Shown in pieces: positions 34,493 through 43,719 of a stretch of DNA of 64,000 bases. The stretch comes from JAVBME01 sp031552765 (GTDB lineage: Bacteria; Bacillota; Negativicutes; Acidaminococcales; JAISLQ01). Both the position numbers and the translations under genes were made by a program. Every line of letters begins with the position of its first letter. The first letter of the stretch is position 1. Location: contig JAVBME010000007.1 of assembly GCA_031552765.1 (NCBI GenBank), positions 124,001-188,000 of the forward strand, in the 5' to 3' direction. The notes under the pieces were generated by a model. It was not told the origin of the DNA. It worked only from the letters and a program-made list of their open reading frames with translations, and searched no databases.

Positions 34493-34996
34493 CTAGGAGA
34501 AAAGCGCTCTGATGATAATTATCGCCATAGTAACGCCAGCCGCCAGTTTGCCCAAAAGTCCGAAACAATGGTTGCGGGCGGCCACCCAGGCGACCCGCGC
34601 GGCGCGGCTTTTATCCTGTCCCCAAAAATACTCTACAATAAACGCGGTTATGAAAGCCCCGGCCATCGCCCCCAGCAAAGACCCCAGCACCGGCATGGCC
34701 GCCGTTCCTAAAAGAGCGCCCAGAGTGGTTCCTATACCGATGAACAACACCGACCACCAGGAAACTTTTTCCTTTTTTATGCCCAAATAACCAACGATAA
34801 ATTCCCACAATTCACCGGCCAAATAAATGGCCGCCACTATACCCAGCTGCTCCAGGCTGAAAGAAGTAAAATTCACATACCATGCATAGCCCAGCGCCAA
34901 AAACAGCATCACGGTGTTGCCGGACAGGCCCAGCATAGTAAGCAGTACACTCAATACCGTCATGGCAGTAAGGGCGATCTTTATTATAAAAGCCAT
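34493..34996 (-). CDS. DUF456 membrane protein
   Basis: 167 residues with four or five membrane segments, including glycine-rich pairs GTTLGALLGTAAMPVLGSLLGAMAGAF. This composition and length match the DUF456 family of unknown function. It is 9 bases downstream of the FAH-family gene. Confidence 0.75.
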   Translation of the reverse strand: MAFIIKIALTAMTVLSVLLTMLGLSGNTVMLFLALGYAWYVNFTSFSLEQLGIVAAIYLAGELWEFIVGYLGIKKEKVSWWSVLFIGIGTTLGALLGTAAMPVLGSLLGAMAGAFITAFIVEYFWGQDKSRAARVAWVAARNHCFGLLGKLAAGVTMAIIIIRALFS

Positions 34997-35005
34997 CCGA
35001 CCCTC

Positions 35006-35758
35006 CTAACTTACTCGATTGCGCAGCCGGCCTATGCCTTCTATCTCCACTTCTATCACGTCGCCCGGCTTCATGCTGCCCACGCCGGAAGAAGTACCGG
35101 TCAAAATGACATCGCCCGGCAATAGTGTCATCACGCGACTCACCGCCTCGATAAGCTGCGGCACTTTGAAAATAAGCTGCCCGGTATCTGAATCCTGCCT
35201 GGTCTCACCGTTCAAAAAGGCCTTTATGGAAGCGCCGTCCGGGTGAAAATCCGTCTCAATATGCGGCCCCAGCGGACAGAAAGTATCGAATGACTTGCCC
35301 CGCGTCCACTGCCCGTCTTTTTTTTGCAGATCGCGCGCCGTCACGTCGTTGGCGCAGGTATAGCCGAAAATATAGTCTGCGGCGTCTTTGGCCTTTACGT
35401 TTTTGGCTTCTTTACTTATCACCACCGCCAGTTCCGCCTCATAGTGGACGTTTTGGCTAAGTGCGGGATATTCTATCTCTTCTTCCGGGCCGATGACCGC
35501 GGTCGAAGGTTTGAGGAAAATAAGCGGCTCGGCCGGCAGCTGACTGCCCATCTCCTTGGCATGGTCATGGTAATTGAGGCCTATACAGACCACTTTGCTC
35601 GGCTCGCAGGGCGGCAGCAGGCAAACGGAAGAAAGCTCCAGCGGCGCTCCTGACTTGGGAAAATCTTCATAGGGAAGGCCCTCTACAGGCATGACCAGAT
35701 TGCCCATCACAAAACCGTAGGAAATACTCTCGCCCAACTGGTAACGTATCCATTTCAT
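35006..35758 (-). CDS. Fumarylacetoacetate hydrolase-family protein
   Basis: 250 residues. CIGLNYHDHAKEMG and the metal-binding YEAELAVVI are present; the catalytic core ANDVTARDLQKKDGQWTRGKSFDTFCPLG is followed by LTGTSSGVGSMKPGDVIEVEI (quoted here by its ends: ANDVTARDLQ and GTSSGVG). The family includes 2-hydroxyhepta-diene-dioate isomerases, acylpyruvases and oxaloacetate decarboxylases (FAHD1). It is the first gene of the 35758-30940 operon, next to a 2-hydroxyacid dehydrogenase, which suggests 2-oxoacid repair or catabolism. Confidence 0.88.
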   Translation of the reverse strand: MKWIRYQLGESISYGFVMGNLVMPVEGLPYEDFPKSGAPLELSSVCLLPPCEPSKVVCIGLNYHDHAKEMGSQLPAEPLIFLKPSTAVIGPEEEIEYPALSQNVHYEAELAVVISKEAKNVKAKDAADYIFGYTCANDVTARDLQKKDGQWTRGKSFDTFCPLGPHIETDFHPDGASIKAFLNGETRQDSDTGQLIFKVPQLIEAVSRVMTLLPGDVILTGTSSGVGSMKPGDVIEVEIEGIGRLRNRVS

Positions 35759-35895
35759 TTCAGCATCACCTTTTCCCAGAAATTTTTATCTCGCTAAACG
35801 CCGGCTAATACTCCCGCAGAAAAGCGGCGCTAAGTTCGAAATAAGTGCGGCTGAGGTTCACCTGGGGCAAAAGCCCCCAACTGAACCAGCCTTCT

Positions 35896-37134
35896 TTATA
35901 GCGAATAAGAGTCTATATTAAGGCCGAGCGCTTTGTTAAGGTCGATGATATCACCGTCACTGGTCCTTATCACAGGCTCTTTGAAAGCATAGTGGCTCCA
36001 TATGATCTCCGCGCGCCGACCGTCGCCCAAAGTGACCCGGTTGCTCAAAATAAAATCTTTGAGGTACTCCCGGAAGACAAGGCACATATTGGAATCGAAC
36101 AACTTGCTCCAAAACGGTAACTCATCGATGATCGCCGGCAGTTTTTTCCCTTCCTCTTCCGGCGCGAAGGGATACATGGCATTGTCCACCGCGTTGGCCA
36201 AGCCAAGTATGCGGGCATAGACGTGTATCTTTTCCGCCTTGATTTTGAGTGGGTAGCCGCTGCCGTCCATATGCTCGTGGTGGCCGCCCACGGCCAGCAG
36301 CACTTCCCGCGGGAAATAACGTTTGTCTTTGAGCATTTCTATGCCCTTCAAGACATGGCCTTGATATATAGCCGTTTCTTCGGCACTAAACACTTTCTTT
36401 CTCTTTCTTATCTCTTCAGGCAAGAACAGGCATCCTACATCGTGCAAAAGCGCGCTGACTATCACTATCTTGACGTCTTTTTCCGAAAGCCCCAGTAGTT
36501 TTGCCAGCTTGCCGGCCAAGACAGCCGTACGCACAGTATGCGCCGCCAAAGGGTCGGCCTGCATTTTATGTGGGTACAGACAATATCCTACGACCGCCAC
36601 AGTCTTCGTCACATAATCGTTCAGCCTTACGGCCAAAAGGTTACAGTCGCGCAAGAACAAATCGCGCTCCCGCACATCGCCGCCAAAGAGCTTGTCCACT
36701 TCCGCCATTATGCCTACATAGGTATCGAGCGCCTCGACATTGAGTATGCTGCCTATCTTTACTGCTTTACCGGACAAAGCGGTCTCCCGCCCGTCGGAAT
36801 ATAAATGCTTGTCCCCGTTGCCGGACATCATGGAAACGATGTTATCCATGGTGATACCCAAATCAGCTCTAATAGAAACCCGTTTTTCTTTAAGCTTCTC
36901 TTTGCTCTGCTCCTCCTCAGCCTGGCGGTCTGCTTTCAGTTGCTCACGCAAAGACTGGTCGGTATCGCTCTCTTCGCGCACCCTGATAAACTCGATGTTC
37001 CAGGTACGCAGAATCCCGGCATGGCTTGGCGTTATCTCCATATTCGCTTCTAAAAGGACATTGTGCCTGGCATCCGTGATGCGTTCGGCGGTAATCATCC
37101 CAGCCGCTATATCATCGCGCCTAACCCTCTTCAT
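35896..37134 (-). CDS. HD-GYP domain protein with variant HD motif
   Basis: 412 residues. Residues 1-60 resemble the DUF3391-like N-terminal region (VRRDDIAAGMITAE). A coiled, charged segment (about 65-90) follows. The HD-GYP core has His231-Asp232 in LLHDVGCLFLP and HHEHMDGSGYP. The lysine of the usual HDIGK is replaced by cysteine. HD-GYP proteins hydrolyse cyclic di-GMP; the missing lysine may weaken this. TTG 37152 overlaps the GGAGG ribosome site, so ATG 37134 is chosen. Confidence 0.85.
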   Translation of the reverse strand: MKRVRRDDIAAGMITAERITDARHNVLLEANMEITPSHAGILRTWNIEFIRVREESDTDQSLREQLKADRQAEEEQSKEKLKEKRVSIRADLGITMDNIVSMMSGNGDKHLYSDGRETALSGKAVKIGSILNVEALDTYVGIMAEVDKLFGGDVRERDLFLRDCNLLAVRLNDYVTKTVAVVGYCLYPHKMQADPLAAHTVRTAVLAGKLAKLLGLSEKDVKIVIVSALLHDVGCLFLPEEIRKRKKVFSAEETAIYQGHVLKGIEMLKDKRYFPREVLLAVGGHHEHMDGSGYPLKIKAEKIHVYARILGLANAVDNAMYPFAPEEEGKKLPAIIDELPFWSKLFDSNMCLVFREYLKDFILSNRVTLGDGRRAEIIWSHYAFKEPVIRTSDGDIIDLNKALGLNIDSYSL

Positions 37135-37248
37135 AGCCCAAATCGCCTCCAAAAAATATTAACCTGCCCAATATAACCATACCATTAAAATATTAATATT
37201 CTCCTGTAAACGCTCAAATCCTCTTTTCTAACCGGCAAAGATTTATAT

Positions 37249-37278
37249 AAATATCCCCCGGCCTAGCCGGGGGTATTT
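37249..37278. terminator. GC-rich stem-loop, probable bidirectional terminator
   Basis: Stem CCCCCGGC / GCCGGGGG extended by AAATA/TATTT with one bulged base; loop CTA. It separates the HD-GYP gene from the IS200-like remnant. T-runs on either side are short. Confidence 0.55.
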
Positions 37279-37303
37279 CTTTAGCGGACATAGCCATTTT
37301 CTA

Positions 37304-37585
37304 CTAGCAACGTCTAAATGGGGTATATACGCTCTGCCACACGCGAAAAAGATTTGCGTAATCCATACATATACCTTCACATACCAAACACCCGCTATAA
37401 TGCCTAGTGTTCCTCTCGCAAACTACTTTTGTATATGATAAGCTATGTTTGTCATTCACATTGGATGACCTCCTTTTGATTTTTACTTGCAGTTGACAGA
37501 CCGCAAATTTATATTATCAAAAGGAGTTTTAATATTGTTACTCACCGCTGTAAGCTTTTTTGAACCGCACGTCTAACGTGGGGTT
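37304..37585 (-). mobile_element. IS200/IS605-like element remnant
   Basis: From GTG 37459 (GGAGGT 8 bases ahead) the minus strand encodes 51 residues beginning NDKHSLSYTKVVC, like the N-terminus of IS200 TnpA (DKxSLSHTKWxC). After that the frame diverges, has no HUH or catalytic tyrosine motif and stops at 37304. Upstream, 37563-37585 forms AACCGCACG-TCTAA-CGTGGGGTT, a hairpin like those at IS605-family ends. I read this as a decayed element of about 280 bases. Confidence 0.45.
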
Positions 37586-37587
37586 TT

Positions 37588-37719
37588 CTATGCAACAAGA
37601 AAGGGTACTGTGAGAGCAATCTTTCTTTCCAAAAATGCTTTCAAAAGATTTCTTTGGTTGTATAATGTCAGCTCTTCGTTATCGTTAATTATTAATTGTT
37701 CTTGTGTATTTTTACTCAT
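37588..37719 (-). CDS. Short ORF of 43 residues, probably truncated by the IS-like element
   Basis: ATG 37719 has GAGGG 7 bases ahead and follows the PH-like gene by 22 bases. The peptide starts MSKNTQEQLIINDNEELTLY and ends at VPFLVA, 3 bases from the IS200-like hairpin. The polar N-terminus followed by a basic segment and the start of a hydrophobic stretch suggests a membrane protein whose 3' part was removed. Family not recognised. Confidence 0.45.
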   Translation of the reverse strand: MSKNTQEQLIINDNEELTLYNQRNLLKAFLERKIALTVPFLVA

Positions 37720-37741
37720 ACATTTTCCCTCGTAATTATCT

Positions 37742-38248
37742 TCATAATTTTTCTTTTTTGTCATTTAATGCTTTAGCAAGATTACTGCTATTCGGTGTAT
37801 TAATAATGTAATATTCATTTGCATAATTTATAACTATATCTTCTTTACCGCCTCTATACATAAAAACAACTGCCTCTTTGCCATTTCTCAATTTAAAAAG
37901 TCCTGTTTTTAGTTCATTAGTTCCTAAACCATTTATGCGTGTGCTGATTTTCCACTGCCCATCGTCTGTTGTAAAAACTTTAGCACCACTTAGATCAATT
38001 GCTTTCTTGTATGAACCTGATTGTATATATAAAATATCCTTATCAATACTATACCCAGAGCCGGCTGAACTAAAGCCTATATACAGAAGCACTAATACTG
38101 GAATTATTGGCCCCACCAAAGCCACTTTTGAATTGTTATGCACATAAAAATATATACCCATAACAAATGGAACAACAATAAATATCGCGCCTGTTATGTT
38201 AAACAGCGCCGCTTTTATTACCATATCAAAAGTCACTTTAAACTCCAT
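37742..38248 (-). CDS. Membrane protein with PH-like domain
   Basis: 168 residues. Two membrane segments (about 12-33 and 42-58) are followed by a beta-rich domain. The pattern ...GSGYSIDKDILYIQSGSY, TTDDGQWKISTRINGLG and RNGKEAVVFM is that of small bacterial PH-domain proteins (DUF304/YdbT-like), including the final helix (SNLAKALNDKK). AT-rich compared with its neighbours. Function unknown. Confidence 0.65.
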   Translation of the reverse strand: MEFKVTFDMVIKAALFNITGAIFIVVPFVMGIYFYVHNNSKVALVGPIIPVLVLLYIGFSSAGSGYSIDKDILYIQSGSYKKAIDLSGAKVFTTDDGQWKISTRINGLGTNELKTGLFKLRNGKEAVVFMYRGGKEDIVINYANEYYIINTPNSSNLAKALNDKKEKL

Positions 38249-38303
38249 TTAATGCCTCCTTAAATTAATGTTGGTACTGTCAAGTTTTATGCGCAAAAAG
38301 AAA

Positions 38304-38327
38304 AAGGCTTGCATCTCTGCAAACCTT
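38304..38327 (-). terminator. Terminator of tRNA-Ala
   Basis: AAGGTTTGC / GCAAGCCTT stem on the minus strand with a 6-base loop, followed by TTTCTTTTT, 9 bases past the CCA end. Confidence 0.8.
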
Positions 38328-38336
38328 GAGTTTACT

Positions 38337-38412
<76 letters not shown>

Positions 38413-38444
38413 ACGTACTGCGCCGGCTGCTGCCGACGTTTTTT

Positions 38445-38474
38445 ATTATAAGCGATAGGCATGTTTGTTGTCAA
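38445..38474 (-). promoter_or_regulatory. Promoter of tRNA-Ala
   Basis: Minus strand: TTGACA, 18 bases, TATAAT, 32 bases upstream of the mature 5' end. Both hexamers match the sigma-A consensus. Confidence 0.88.
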
Positions 38475-38513
38475 TGCTTATTTGGTTATTTTAGCATTTC
38501 GGCCGACCGCCTC

Positions 38514-39623
38514 TTAGACCATGTATTTTGCTATTTCCTTGCTATAATTTCTTTTGCCGATATTAATGAATTTTCCCCGTTCGGTTTTTACTACCAGGTC
38601 GTCTGTGCCGTGTTTTCCGATATAGAATATGACTGCTTTTTCGCCATTTTTGAGGATGACTTGTTTGCCTTTTAGAGAGTCGCGTATCTGCACGAGCATG
38701 GACAGGCAGCTTCTGGCGTCCATCTTTTTAAACATTTCGTCGTCGAGTATCTCCATGACGGCCAGCGGCGCCCGCCGCGGCTGGTAGACCCGGTCGGTGG
38801 TGACAGCGTCATAGGTATCGGCGACGGCTATTATTTTGGAAAAGTCATGTATCCTTTCAGCTGTCAGCCCAAAGGGATAGCCGCTGCCGTCGATGCGTTC
38901 GTGGTGTTGCAGACAGGATTGTACTACTTCATCGGGCACGCCTTTGATTTGTTTTAGCATATCATAGCCGAGTACTGTATGCTTTTTCATGATTTCAAAT
39001 TCTTCCGGGGTAAGTTTACCGGGTTTGTTCAATATTTCGAGCGGGATCTGCGCTTTGCCTATGTCATGCAACATGCCTGCCAGCACCAGTATTTGCAGGC
39101 GTTCTTCATCCACCTTGAGCCAGCGGCCGATTATCCCGGCCAGGATCCCGACGTTGACCGAGTGCTGGTATGTATAGTCATCACTGCCCCTGAGGTTTTT
39201 GACCACATGGACTAGTGTATAGTTTTCCATCAGTCCTTCTACAGTGTCTTTGGTAGTGTCCATCATTTGTTCGAAGGAAATGCTTTTAAATTGCCGTGCT
39301 ACATCGAACACGTTTTTCACATAGGAAACTGTGCCGACGTACTTTTCGACAACGACTTTCTTTTCTTCCTGAGTATAGTCCTCGAGTTTTCGGCTGGCCA
39401 GAGAAAAGTCTACGAGCTTTTCCTCTTCTTCCGACTCGTCCTTACTCTCTTCGAAAAGAAAGATATTTACAGTGAAAATCTCACCGTAGCTAGATATTTG
39501 GCGCAAAGCTTCTTCCGTCAGCAGCTCGCCGCTGTTTAAAATGACATGGTTTCTTATAACGACAGGTTCAGCTAACAGCATACCTGGTTTAAGTTCTTCC
39601 ACCATGAGCCGTTTTGTTGCCAC
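38514..39623 (-). CDS. HD-GYP domain c-di-GMP phosphodiesterase
   Basis: 369 residues. The HD-GYP core is complete: LHDIGKAQIP (His186) and QHHERIDGSGYP. An N-terminal region of about 110 residues (VEELKPGMLLAEPVV) resembles that of the 35896-37134 protein. The C-terminal 70 residues form a small beta-rich domain (KNGEKAVIFYIGKHGTDD) similar to PilZ-like or PH-like tails. GTG 39623 has AAGGAGGT 6 bases ahead; the frame open to 39671 lacks a ribosome site. Confidence 0.92.
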   Translation of the reverse strand: MATKRLMVEELKPGMLLAEPVVIRNHVILNSGELLTEEALRQISSYGEIFTVNIFLFEESKDESEEEEKLVDFSLASRKLEDYTQEEKKVVVEKYVGTVSYVKNVFDVARQFKSISFEQMMDTTKDTVEGLMENYTLVHVVKNLRGSDDYTYQHSVNVGILAGIIGRWLKVDEERLQILVLAGMLHDIGKAQIPLEILNKPGKLTPEEFEIMKKHTVLGYDMLKQIKGVPDEVVQSCLQHHERIDGSGYPFGLTAERIHDFSKIIAVADTYDAVTTDRVYQPRRAPLAVMEILDDEMFKKMDARSCLSMLVQIRDSLKGKQVILKNGEKAVIFYIGKHGTDDLVVKTERGKFINIGKRNYSKEIAKYMV

Positions 39624-39736
39624 AGACTCACCTCCTTTTTTGCATATGGATTTGATTAGATTTAAATGCACTTTCTAGAATATATTATGTATAGTATATC
39701 CTAAAAAGCTCTTTTTTTCTTTACAAATTTTATTCA

Positions 39737-42700
39737 CTATGTAGCCGCGGGCAGTTGCTCGTATACTTTTTCAAAAACATCTACCAGCACAGGGTCAAAG
39801 TGCCTGCCTTTGTCGGCAACGATGATTTTCCTGGCTTCTTCTTTGCTCATAGCCTCTTTATAGGGGCGCTTGCTTATGAGTGCGTCATAAACGTCCGCTA
39901 TGGCCATCAGGCGGGCAACAAAGGGTATCTCTTTTTCTCTGAGCGCTTGCGGATAACCGCTGCCGTCCCATTTTTCATGGTGGTACATAGCTATTTCACG
40001 GGCTATATAGAGCATGTCGTCAGATTCTAGTTCTGAGAGGGCATCGTCTAAAAGCTTCGCTCCTTTGGTAGTGTGGGCGCGCATTATGGCCCATTCAGCG
40101 TTGCTCAGTTTGCCTGGTTTTAAGAGGACATTGTCAGGAATGGCCACTTTACCGATGTCATGCAGTTGCGAGGCGCGTATGATATTTTTCTTGCGCTCTT
40201 CGTCCAGTTTTTGTTCGGCAGCTACTTCTTCCGGTATATTGTTGAGCAAGATGCCGACAAGCTCCTGGGTACGCTCGATATGGTTGCCGGTGGCGCCGTC
40301 GCGGTATTCTGTAGCAGTGGCCAACATGCCAACTGTTACTTCTTGCAGCCTGAGGATGGTCGCCGTTTTCTCGTCCACCAGGCGGCTCAGGTGGCGCCGG
40401 TAAGCTTGCAGCTCTATGTGCGTTTTTATCCTGGCTAAAACCAATTGCGGCTGCACGGGTTTATGTATGTAGTCAACCGCGCCCATCTCCAGGCACTTTA
40501 TCTCCCGGTCATAGCCCTGTGTACCGGTGAGGAAAATGACAGGTATCTCCCTGCAATCAGGCCGCGCCTTCAGTTCGGCAAGAAGCTCGAAGCCGTCCAT
40601 CTCCGGCATTTCGATGTCGAGAATGATAAGGTCGGGTTTTTTGTTATCAAGCATTTTAAGCGCTTGCTTGCCCGAGTTTATGGGTACGGCTTTATATATC
40701 TCACCCAATATTTTTTGTAGCAGTTTAAGGTTTGTAATGTCGTCGTCGACAATAAAAACCGTATTTTTGCGGTAATAGTTGTAATCGAGTTTATCGAGCA
40801 GGACTTTCACCAATTTGCCGAGGTTTTCTATGCTGCCATTTTCCAGAAGGACAAGAGCGCTTTGGGCAAAACTGCCTATCCGCTCGTCACCCATACTGTC
40901 TATTTCCGTTATGACGTCTCTCGCCTTTTCCAATTCACCCAGCAGCAGGGACTGCTGCAAAGCCTGAAAAAGTTGTTTTAGATCATAATGAGCGCTTTCC
41001 TGGCTGGAGAGCGCGGGTTTTTCCTCTCGCCGCTCAAACAGGCCGGCCAAATCCCTCTGAAGCTTTTCCAAAGACGTGATAAAATGCGGCATTCTAGCTA
41101 CGGCCGCGGTATTAGCGTCATTTACCAGGTCTTTTTCTATACCGGCCGCTTCTTGTGAGATGACATTCGCGCCAATATTGGCCAAAGCGCTTTTCATGCC
41201 GTGCACTTCTATTTTCAGGCGGTTGTAGTCGCCGTTTTCCTGTACTTCGAGCATGAAAGGTATCTTCTTTTCCAGTTGTTCGCTGCACGCTTTGAGAACA
41301 GTGATATAGATGGCCGGATTATTGAGGGTGTGTTTAAGGCCTATGTCAACATCTACCTCTTGAATACCGGACATTACTTTTTTCAGTTCTTCCAGACCGG
41401 TTGAAGGCGATAAAGAAAGCGCGGCCGTTGCAACAGCGCCAAACTCAGCTGCCGGTGCAGTCATTTTTTCCTGCGGCAACCATTTTTTTAGCATGGCGCT
41501 CAGTTTATTGAGCTCGATGGGCTTACTCAAAAAATCATTCATACCGGCGCTGGTAAATTCCCGCCGCGCTTCGTCAAGGACGTTGGCCGACAAGGCCACG
41601 ATAGGAACATTAAGGTATTTGCCGCCAAGCTTTCTTATGGCGCGCGCCGCCTCTACACCGGTCATCTCCGGCATCATATGATCCATGAAAATGATGTCGT
41701 AGTCGGCTTTGCCGAGAGTTGCCAGGGCCAGTTTGCCGCTGGATGCCGTCTCTACATCGATATTGAACTGTTTCAATAGATACGATGCTACATGGAGATT
41801 TACTTCGTTGTCGTCTACTACCAACACACGGGCGTTTTTCGTACAAAATAACAGCGCACGGGTATTTTCTACCGCCTGGTTGGCGCTTTGCGCTCCTTTG
41901 TCGTTGAGCATGTCGGCAAGCGATCTTACCTGCAAGGGCTTAAACATGATGATATCGCCGTAGTTTGACGTTAGCGAAGTTACCGCTTCCGGGCTGGTCA
42001 ATACACCTATTTTCTGGTTTTCTACCCGAGTTATTTTGCGCTCCTGGTCTTTCGGCGAATAGTCTATGATGATATGCGTATATTTCGACAGATCGTATTT
42101 CTCACCGCCGCTGCCCGGCTTAGGCAGTACGGCCGAGGCCACGCCCAGTTTTTTCGCCATACAAGATACGTTGTCCGCCAAAAGGGCGTTGTCTGTGCAT
42201 ATGGCCAGTTTGGTCGAATCGGCGTTTAATAGCATAGCCATAGGCTGCTGGACAGCTATGGTCTGCTTAAGCGCAAAGGAAAAGGTGGAACCTTCGCCGT
42301 AAATGCTGTCTATGTAGAGCTCTCCGCCCATGAGTTCGACCAGGCGTTTTACTATGGGCAGGCCGAGGCCGGTACCTGGGCAGTCTTTTTTGTCAGCAGC
42401 GTCAAAAGGTTGGAAGGCGCGGAAAAGATTGGTCATATCGCTTTGCGCTATGCCCCGCCCGGAGTCTTTTACAGAAAAAACGACCGTTATCTCTTTGTCC
42501 GTGCGGCTTTTTATCTCAAGGGATAGCTTTATATAGCCGGAGTCGGTAAATTTTACAGCATTGGACAAAAGGTTGAGCAGGGTTTGCCTGATACGGCCGC
42601 CGTCGCCGCACAGCGAGTGCGGGATGAACGGATCGATGTCTACTAAAAATTCCAGATTTTTTTCTGAAGCGCGGAAATTTATTATGTTGATGACATCGGT

Positions 42701-43489
42701 CAAAATAGATAAAATATCGTAGTCTTTTTCACAGATGTTTAGGTTATTGCTTTCTATCTGGTTAAAGTCCAAAATATCGTTTATTATATCAAGAAGCGAA
42801 CTTGAGGCTTTTTTGATATTGACGACATGGGCGGCGTCGGTCTGGTTAAGCTGTGACAATAAGAGAAGGTCGGCCATACCTAGTACGGCGTTCATCGGCG
42901 TCCTTATCTCATGGCTCATCTTAGCCAGAAAATCGCTTTTGACCTTAGCGGCCGCTTCGGCTTTTTCCTTGGCTTCGGTCAATTCGGTGATGTTGTGCTG
43001 CACTACGACAACGCCGAGGCATTCGCCCTGCTGGCCGGTCACCGGCGCTACCAGCATGTTTACGTGTACCCGGGAGCCGTCAGCTTTGAGTATTTTTTCG
43101 GTATATTGGGCGTTGCACTGACTGGCTATGACATGTTCAAAGCATTGTGTGATATTGTTTATCCATTTTGGATCCACTATGTCTTCACAGGCAACAGCAA
43201 AATCCATGCCATCGAGTTCTGCCGCGCTTTTGCCGAAGAACTCCCTGTTAGCTATGGTGGAGCCAAGGACGTATTTTAAGTCGCGATTGAGGACATAAAA
43301 AACATCCGGGCAGTTTTCTAGAAAAAGCCGGTTGTATAAATGCTGCAATTCCCGTTCGCGTTCGTTTTGGTCGCGCAGTTGCTCGGCCTGCTCAAAAGCA
43401 ATGGAAAGATGGCGGAAATCCGCCTGCATACGCTTTAGTTTGCGCTGTAAAATGGTATTTTCTTGTTGCGCCTTTTTGATTTCTTCCAT
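39737..43489 (-). CDS. PAS-histidine kinase-REC-Hpt-REC-HD-GYP phosphorelay protein
   Basis: 1250 residues, no membrane segment. A coiled coil (1-50) is followed by PAS (about 55-170), HisKA (His193, SHEIRTPMN), an ATPase domain (VKDSGRGIA, GTGLGLPI), a degenerate receiver-like segment (about 425-530), a true receiver (Asp603, FMDHMMPEMTG), an Hpt domain (His763, EVHGMKSALA), a second receiver (Asp958, LILDIEMPEMDG) and a C-terminal HD-GYP (His1110-Asp1111, LHDIGK; YHHEKWDGSGYP). This puts a four-step His-Asp-His-Asp relay and a c-di-GMP phosphodiesterase output in one chain. GGAG lies 10 bases before the ATG in a CCTTAAATTAAGG palindrome. Confidence 0.93.
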   Translation of the reverse strand: MEEIKKAQQENTILQRKLKRMQADFRHLSIAFEQAEQLRDQNERERELQHLYNRLFLENCPDVFYVLNRDLKYVLGSTIANREFFGKSAAELDGMDFAVACEDIVDPKWINNITQCFEHVIASQCNAQYTEKILKADGSRVHVNMLVAPVTGQQGECLGVVVVQHNITELTEAKEKAEAAAKVKSDFLAKMSHEIRTPMNAVLGMADLLLLSQLNQTDAAHVVNIKKASSSLLDIINDILDFNQIESNNLNICEKDYDILSILTDVINIINFRASEKNLEFLVDIDPFIPHSLCGDGGRIRQTLLNLLSNAVKFTDSGYIKLSLEIKSRTDKEITVVFSVKDSGRGIAQSDMTNLFRAFQPFDAADKKDCPGTGLGLPIVKRLVELMGGELYIDSIYGEGSTFSFALKQTIAVQQPMAMLLNADSTKLAICTDNALLADNVSCMAKKLGVASAVLPKPGSGGEKYDLSKYTHIIIDYSPKDQERKITRVENQKIGVLTSPEAVTSLTSNYGDIIMFKPLQVRSLADMLNDKGAQSANQAVENTRALLFCTKNARVLVVDDNEVNLHVASYLLKQFNIDVETASSGKLALATLGKADYDIIFMDHMMPEMTGVEAARAIRKLGGKYLNVPIVALSANVLDEARREFTSAGMNDFLSKPIELNKLSAMLKKWLPQEKMTAPAAEFGAVATAALSLSPSTGLEELKKVMSGIQEVDVDIGLKHTLNNPAIYITVLKACSEQLEKKIPFMLEVQENGDYNRLKIEVHGMKSALANIGANVISQEAAGIEKDLVNDANTAAVARMPHFITSLEKLQRDLAGLFERREEKPALSSQESAHYDLKQLFQALQQSLLLGELEKARDVITEIDSMGDERIGSFAQSALVLLENGSIENLGKLVKVLLDKLDYNYYRKNTVFIVDDDITNLKLLQKILGEIYKAVPINSGKQALKMLDNKKPDLIILDIEMPEMDGFELLAELKARPDCREIPVIFLTGTQGYDREIKCLEMGAVDYIHKPVQPQLVLARIKTHIELQAYRRHLSRLVDEKTATILRLQEVTVGMLATATEYRDGATGNHIERTQELVGILLNNIPEEVAAEQKLDEERKKNIIRASQLHDIGKVAIPDNVLLKPGKLSNAEWAIMRAHTTKGAKLLDDALSELESDDMLYIAREIAMYHHEKWDGSGYPQALREKEIPFVARLMAIADVYDALISKRPYKEAMSKEEARKIIVADKGRHFDPVLVDVFEKVYEQLPAAT

Positions 43490-43684
43490 TGTTAGGCGGC
43501 TCCTTAAATTAAGGTTGTTTTTTATTTTACCATATTTCTTATATAAAATTACACAGCAAAATGCAGAAAATCTAATATGGGAAAGCAGATAATTTTTATT
43601 AATTAGTATTGATTAATTTTATATTTTACCATTTATATTGTAAAAATTCAAAACTTTTTAAAAAACGGCCAAATAAATAGATAA
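43490..43684. other. AT-rich promoter region of the phosphorelay gene
   Basis: Contains two minus-strand TGGTAAAAT extended -10-like elements (hexamers near 43524-43529 and 43626-43631) and no gene. Confidence 0.4.
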
Positions 43685-43716
43685 AAAAATAGCCACCGTA
43701 TGTAGTGGCTATTTTT
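43685..43716 (-). terminator. Terminator of the [FeFe]-hydrogenase-like gene
   Basis: AAAAATAGCCAC / GTGGCTATTTTT, a 12-bp perfect stem with an 8-base loop, 3 bases past the stop. Confidence 0.92.
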
Positions 43717-43719
43717 ATC

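Noticed and set aside
35820..35890. Terminator-like GTTCAcctGGGGC/GCCCC...TGAAC structure
   Set aside because: The stem is interrupted and has no T-run in either direction; it may end the HD-GYP transcript but support is weak.
37304..37459. Cys-rich 51-residue frame as a RiPP or toxin peptide
   Set aside because: Its N-terminus matches IS200 TnpA better, no modification or export genes are adjacent, and a nearby hairpin fits an IS end.
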